Below are positions 60,351 through 64,000 of a stretch of DNA of 64,000 nucleotides, one piece after another. The notes under the pieces are model-generated. The model did no database searches and was not told where the DNA came from. It saw nothing but the letters and a program-made list of their open reading frames with translations. Numbering within the stretch: the first letter of the stretch is position 1; each line of letters begins with the position of its first letter. Origin of the DNA: Ancylobacter crimeensis (GTDB lineage Bacteria; Pseudomonadota; Alphaproteobacteria; Rhizobiales; Xanthobacteraceae). The translations under genes were made by a program, and so were the position numbers. The stretch is taken from contig NZ_JALKCH010000002.1 in NCBI RefSeq assembly GCF_023016805.1, positions 62,001 to 126,000 on the forward strand, read 5' to 3'.

Positions 60351-61361
60351 TCAGCCCAGCGTTTTGAAATGGACGGTGCGGTCGCGGCCCTCACGCTTGG
60401 CGGCGTAAAGGCCCATATCGGCCTGCCGGATCAGCGTCTCCGGGCGAATGTCATCGCCCTGCAGCGTCGCGACCCCGACGCTTGCGGTGACATAGGGCCG
60501 TGCGGGATGGGGCAGGGCGGCTTCGGCGAGCGCGGCGCGGATCAGCGCGGCCACGGCGAGCGCGCCCGCCGAATCGGTGTCGGGCAGGATGATCGCAAAC
60601 TCTTCTCCACCGAAACGGCAGGCAAGGTCATAGGGTCGCCGCACAAGCCGCGGCAGCAGGGTGCCGACCGTCCGCAGGGTTGCATCGCCCGCCTGGTGGC
60701 CGGCGAGATCGTTGACCAGCTTGAACTGGTCGAGGTCGATCAGGAGCAGCGAGAGCGGCGCGCCGGTGCGGTTAGCCCGGCGGATCGCACGGCTCAGCTC
60801 GCTGTCGAAGCGCCCGCGATTGGCGAGGCCGGTCAGCGCGTCCTGATCGGCACGCTCCCGCATCTGCTGCGCCGTGCGCCAGCCCTCCACGGTGTCCGAG
60901 GTGATCGCCCCGAGATCCACGAGCGGGCCGAGGTCGAACGTCTCCCCCTTTCCCGGTTCGCGGCGAAGGATGCACAGCGAACCGATGGCCAGATCGGGCT
61001 CGATCATCACCGGCACGCCCGCATAGAAGCGGAACGCGATCTGGCCGGCGATCGGGTGTCCCTGCAGCCGCGGATCGCTCCGCAGGTCGCCGATCACCAG
61101 CGGCTTTCCGGTCTGGATGATGAGATTGCACACCGTGTTCCTGCGCTCCACCGTCGGCGGGAAGTCGTCACGGGTGATGGACTTCATCCACTGGGAGTGT
61201 TCATCGACCAGTCCGATGAAAGCGAGGTCGGCGTCATATACGCGGCTCGCCAGACGCGTCAGCCGCTCGAAACGCTCGTCCGCCGGGGTATCCATGATCT
61301 GACAGGCCGCCAACACCTCGAGCCTTGCGGATTCGTTCGAGGGCGGTTCCGGCATCCACAT
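60351..61361 (-). CDS. GAF-GGDEF diguanylate cyclase
   Basis: A 336-aa soluble cyclase. The GAF domain covers about residues 12-160 (ILDTPADERFERLTRLA-like start, AFIGLVDEHSQWMKS, FYAGVPVMIEPDLAIGSLCIL), of the type found in many bacterial signalling proteins. The GGDEF domain from residue ~175 has DQDALTGLANRGRFDSEL, the signature RFGGEEFAIILPD and a following VTASVGVATL; it should make c-di-GMP. Start ATG 61361 follows GGAGAGCACCTG; a second ATG lies six bases in. The frame is open upstream but not family-like. No EAL domain. Confidence 0.9.
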   Translation of the reverse strand: MWMPEPPSNESARLEVLAACQIMDTPADERFERLTRLASRVYDADLAFIGLVDEHSQWMKSITRDDFPPTVERRNTVCNLIIQTGKPLVIGDLRSDPRLQGHPIAGQIAFRFYAGVPVMIEPDLAIGSLCILRREPGKGETFDLGPLVDLGAITSDTVEGWRTAQQMRERADQDALTGLANRGRFDSELSRAIRRANRTGAPLSLLLIDLDQFKLVNDLAGHQAGDATLRTVGTLLPRLVRRPYDLACRFGGEEFAIILPDTDSAGALAVAALIRAALAEAALPHPARPYVTASVGVATLQGDDIRPETLIRQADMGLYAAKREGRDRTVHFKTLG

Positions 61362-61537
61362 CAGGTGCTCTCCGTCAGGCGTCACAGACTGGCGACAGGA
61401 TGGACGTGCTTGCCGGATGGAGGCAAGACGCAGTGGGAGGAGGCAAGACGTGGCGGGATGGGGCGATTGCGCGAAATGCATGGCTGGGCGCGTTAGGGCA
61501 CCTGAGCGCTGATGTCCCGTCGATGATGTCTGTGTGG

Positions 61538-62419
61538 TCAGCTTCTGAGTTCGCGACGCCACGCGGCCGGCGTGGTGCCGAGATTCTGGCGGAAGGCGCG
61601 GGTGAGGTGGGCCTGGTCGCAGAAGCCGGTGGCGGCGGCGATGTCCGGCAATGAGAGCGCGCTGGCGCGCAACAGTTCCTGCGCGCGCCGAAGCCGCGCA
61701 TTGGTCTGCCATTGGTGTGGCGGCAGGCCGGTCGCCGCCTTGAAGGCGTGGCTGAAATAGCTCGGCGAAAGTCCGGCGAGGTCGGCAAGCTCCTGCAGGC
61801 GGATGCTCCGCAGGCAGTTTTCCTCGATGTAGTCGACGACCCGGCGCAGCTGCCGTGTGGCGAGGGGCGTGCGCCGGCGCTGGTCGCGGCCTGAGGAGCG
61901 CACGAAATCCACCAGCAGCGCGGTGGCGAGGCTGTCGCCATAGAGATCGTGGAGCGTCTGCGGGTTCTGGCATTCGGCCGCGATGAGGCCGGCAAGGGTC
62001 AGCAGCCGCTCATCGGTGAACATCAGCCGTGGCGTCTCGAACGGTTCCGGCGCGAAATCCTCGGCGAGACGGGTGCGCAACATGTCGAGATCGAAATGCA
62101 CGTCGAGATGCCGCAGATAAGTCGGCCGGGTGAAGCGCGACCAGAGCGGCACGCCGGCCGGGATGAAGCTGATCTGCCGGGGCGCATGACGCTTGCCAAG
62201 GTTCGCCTCGTTCGGCGCGAGCCGCAGTTCGAATTCGCCGCCGGACTGGTCGAGCAGGACGAAGAGGCGCGGATTGGCCGAGACATATTCGCCGCGCGAA
62301 CCGAGACCGCCTTCGGCCTCCCAAAGCTCCACGAACACCCCGCCCCACATCCGGCGGTGCCCGTCATTCAGCACCGAGATGCCCTCGCGCCGTGCGGTCA
62401 TGTTGGGAATGAAGCCCAC
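61538..62419 (-). CDS. AraC-family transcriptional regulator
   Basis: Regulator of about 293 aa. The C-terminal two-helix-turn-helix domain spans about residues 195-293: VDYIEENCLRSIRLQELADL, SPSYFSHAFKAATGLPPHQW, RLRRAQELLRASALSLPDIA and ATGFCDQAHLTRAFRQNLG, then TPAAWRR. The N-terminal part is a cupin-like sensor. Start: GTG 62419 has the best site (GGGAGGCGATC); ATG 62440 and ATG 62458 lie in frame upstream. Divergent from the siderophore receptor gene, so it likely activates it in response to its siderophore, as PchR and similar AraC proteins do (inference). Confidence 0.87.
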   Translation of the reverse strand: MGFIPNMTARREGISVLNDGHRRMWGGVFVELWEAEGGLGSRGEYVSANPRLFVLLDQSGGEFELRLAPNEANLGKRHAPRQISFIPAGVPLWSRFTRPTYLRHLDVHFDLDMLRTRLAEDFAPEPFETPRLMFTDERLLTLAGLIAAECQNPQTLHDLYGDSLATALLVDFVRSSGRDQRRRTPLATRQLRRVVDYIEENCLRSIRLQELADLAGLSPSYFSHAFKAATGLPPHQWQTNARLRRAQELLRASALSLPDIAAATGFCDQAHLTRAFRQNLGTTPAAWRRELRS

Positions 62420-62661
62420 GCGATCGCCTCCCTGCCGCATGTGTTGCCGCGGATGCATGGCGCATCGGCAACACTGTGTATCTTTCTGCCTTTCGCCGGA
62501 TGCGATGAGCCAAAAACATACAAGGTTTGACAAGGCAGAACAATCATCGGGAAACGGTGATTGCTAACAGATGTCATGCACATCTGAGGTAATATCGGGG
62601 TTCTACCTTTGAATATCTCTGAGGAGTGCGTGCCGGGCGGATCTTATTTGGAATCATTGCA
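62420..62661. promoter_or_regulatory. AraC / siderophore-receptor divergent promoter with two inverted repeats
   Basis: A 242-base gap. CAATCA-N11-TGATTG spans 62541-62563, and CAGATGT-N5-ACATCTG spans 62568-62586. They sit back to back. The region around 62586-62600 (GAGGTAATATCGG) may be the -10 of the receptor gene. The sites could bind the AraC protein or an iron regulator; neither has the classic Fur or iron-control-element sequence. Confidence 0.6.
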
Positions 62662-64000
62662 ATGTATCGCGCGCCATTCACGTTGCTGCTGCTGAGCACT
62701 GCCCTCGGAGCGACGCTACCCCTGACGGGCGTGGCGATCGCCCAGCAGGCGCAGACCGGAGCCAGCGTCGACCTCGATGCCGTTTCGGTCGAGACTCAGG
62801 GCGATGCGGGGACCAGCCCGGTCAACGGCTATGTCGCCACCGCCACCTCAACCGGCATGAAGTCGGACGTGCCGGTCACCGAGATTCCGCAGTCGGTGTC
62901 GGTGATCGGCCGCAACGAAATCGACGACCGCAAGGCGCTGAAGGTCGACGAGGCGCTGCGCTACACAGCCGGTGTCCGGGCCGAGCCCTTCGGCGGTCCC
63001 GACCCGGACACCGACTGGTTCTACATCCGCGGCTTCAACGCCACGCAGACCGGCATCTTCCTCGATAATCTGTCTCTCTACAGCTATGCCTTCGGCGGCT
63101 TCCAGGTCGATCCGTTCATGCTGGAGCGTGTCGAGGTGCTGAAGGGCCCGGCCTCCGTGCTCTATGGCGGGTCGAGCCCGGGCGGCCTCGTCAATCTCGT
63201 GCGCAAGCGCCCGCAGGATACGAATTCCGGCTATGCCGAGATCGGCGTCAACAATTTCGGTAATGCTTATTTCGCCTTCGACATCAATCAGGTGTTCGGT
63301 GCCGCCGATCCGCTTCACGGCGGCCTTGCCACCAAGGCGCCGGTTGCCTCCGACCCCACCTGGATGGTCCGCGTCACCGGTCGCATCGCCGGTGGCGACC
63401 AGTACACGGACGAAAGCCACGACTTCCGCGGCGTGGTGATGCCGCAGATCACCTATCGCCCGTCGAAGGAAACCGAGCTGACCGTCTATGCGCAGATCGC
63501 TGCGCTGGACCAGGTCAATGTCGGCGGCAGCTTCCTGCCTTACTACGGCACGGTGAAGGATGCCCCCTTCGGCCGAATCCGCAGCGACGCCTATTTCGGC
63601 GAGCCTAGCCTCGACAACAGCCGCTACACCCAGACCATGGTGGGCTACGAGTTCTCGCATCTGTTCGAGAACGACTGGAAGTTCAGCTCCAGCGCCCGCT
63701 ACGGCTATCTGAACAAGCGCGAGATCGGGCCCTATCCCTACGGCTATTACGACCCCTCGACCGGCTATGGCGGCCTCGCCCTGCCGGTGACGCCCGACAA
63801 TCTGCTCTACCGCATCGGCTTCGAGGGCAAGAGCTACGTCAACAGCTTCGCCACCGACAACCGGGTGGAACATGAATTCGACACTGGCCCGGTTGCCCAC
63901 AAGGTGGTCATCGGCACCGACTACACACTCTACAAGCTCGACAACTGGCAGGCTTCCGGCGGCGGCACGCCTATCAGCGCCAACAACCCGGTCTTCGGCG
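62662..64000 (+). CDS. TonB-dependent siderophore receptor (5' part)
   Basis: Outer-membrane receptor for ferric siderophores; about 446 residues are in the window and the gene runs off the right edge. A signal peptide covers residues 1-28 (FTLLLLSTALGATLPLTG, cleavage near AIAQQ). A TonB-box-like stretch DLDAVSVE follows. The plug domain runs from about residue 70: TEIPQSVSVIGRNEIDDRKA, YTAGVRAEPFGGPDPDTDWF, YIRGFNATQTGIFLDNL and ERVEVLKGPASVLYGGSSPG, then GGLVNLVRKRP, all typical of FhuA/FpvA-type receptors. Beta-strand repeats begin after that. Start ATG 62662; its upstream control region is shared with the AraC gene. Confidence 0.95.
   Translation, partial: MYRAPFTLLLLSTALGATLPLTGVAIAQQAQTGASVDLDAVSVETQGDAGTSPVNGYVATATSTGMKSDVPVTEIPQSVSVIGRNEIDDRKALKVDEALRYTAGVRAEPFGGPDPDTDWFYIRGFNATQTGIFLDNLSLYSYAFGGFQVDPFMLERVEVLKGPASVLYGGSSPGGLVNLVRKRPQDTNSGYAEIGVNNFGNAYFAFDINQVFGAADPLHGGLATKAPVASDPTWMVRVTGRIAGGDQYTDESHDFRGVVMPQITYRPSKETELTVYAQIAALDQVNVGGSFLPYYGTVKDAPFGRIRSDAYFGEPSLDNSRYTQTMVGYEFSHLFENDWKFSSSARYGYLNKREIGPYPYGYYDPSTGYGGLALPVTPDNLLYRIGFEGKSYVNSFATDNRVEHEFDTGPVAHKVVIGTDYTLYKLDNWQASGGGTPISANNPVFG

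Overview
The window is GC-rich chromosomal DNA from an alphaproteobacterium, most likely of the order Hyphomicrobiales (Rhizobiales). I infer this from codon use, the many ABC and TRAP uptake systems, the glgX-treZ-treY operon, a CHASE3 kinase with HWE/HisKA_2-type signalling, and a bacterial Ku gene. I see no rRNA, tRNA, CRISPR array, insertion sequence or phage gene. Coding density is high and many genes overlap by ATGA or GTGA. Both edges cut genes: an ABC binding protein on the left and a TonB-dependent receptor on the right.

Region 1 (1-15.7 kb) looks like one catabolic island. It has a ribose-type ABC importer (minus strand). Divergent from it are a full-length transketolase and a hydroxyacid/hydroxypyruvate reductase, ending at a strong terminator. 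A minus-strand operon follows: SDR dehydrogenase, a transketolase split into two coupled genes, a beta-hydroxyacid dehydrogenase, and a TRAP transporter with fused DctQM. A LysR regulator reads away from this operon, followed by a quinone-oxidoreductase-like gene. A 10-bp word is repeated in the importer/transketolase gap, and a related sequence lies in front of the LysR gene. The substrate is unknown.

Region 2 (15.9-22.2 kb) holds a small cupin, a spermidine/putrescine-type ABC importer (ATPase, binding protein, two permeases) and an MFS carrier.

Region 3 (22.2-28.9 kb) is the most unusual part. It is a six-gene minus-strand operon resembling an enlarged SiaABCD partner-switching system: a GGDEF/EAL protein, a degenerate SiaB-like protein, a STAS-methyltransferase fusion, a SiaA-like PP2C phosphatase, an intact SiaB-like ATPase and a small STAS protein. 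There appear to be two kinase/STAS pairs around one phosphatase.

Region 4 (29.5-34.8 kb) is a cell-surface module: an SGNH hydrolase, an acyltransferase-3 membrane protein, a glycosyltransferase and a FemAB/GNAT-like protein. A very long perfect hairpin lies between the first two. Region 5 (34.8-39 kb) is an amino-acid salvage operon (diaminopropionate ammonia-lyase, carbamoylase-type amidase, M20 amidohydrolase) with a divergent Lrp regulator. Region 6 (39-49.3 kb) has an AmpG-like permease, recR, a Na+/H+ antiporter-like protein and the glycogen-to-trehalose operon.

Region 7 (49.7-55.9 kb) is a three-gene phosphorelay (CHASE3 kinase, single-domain receiver, receiver-kinase), then a UvrD-type helicase and Ku. 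Region 8 (55.9-64 kb) has a flavin monooxygenase, a YdeP-type molybdopterin oxidoreductase coupled to a small winged-helix-like protein, a GAF-GGDEF cyclase, and an AraC regulator divergent from a siderophore receptor. Functions are read from motifs and family knowledge only; no database search was possible.
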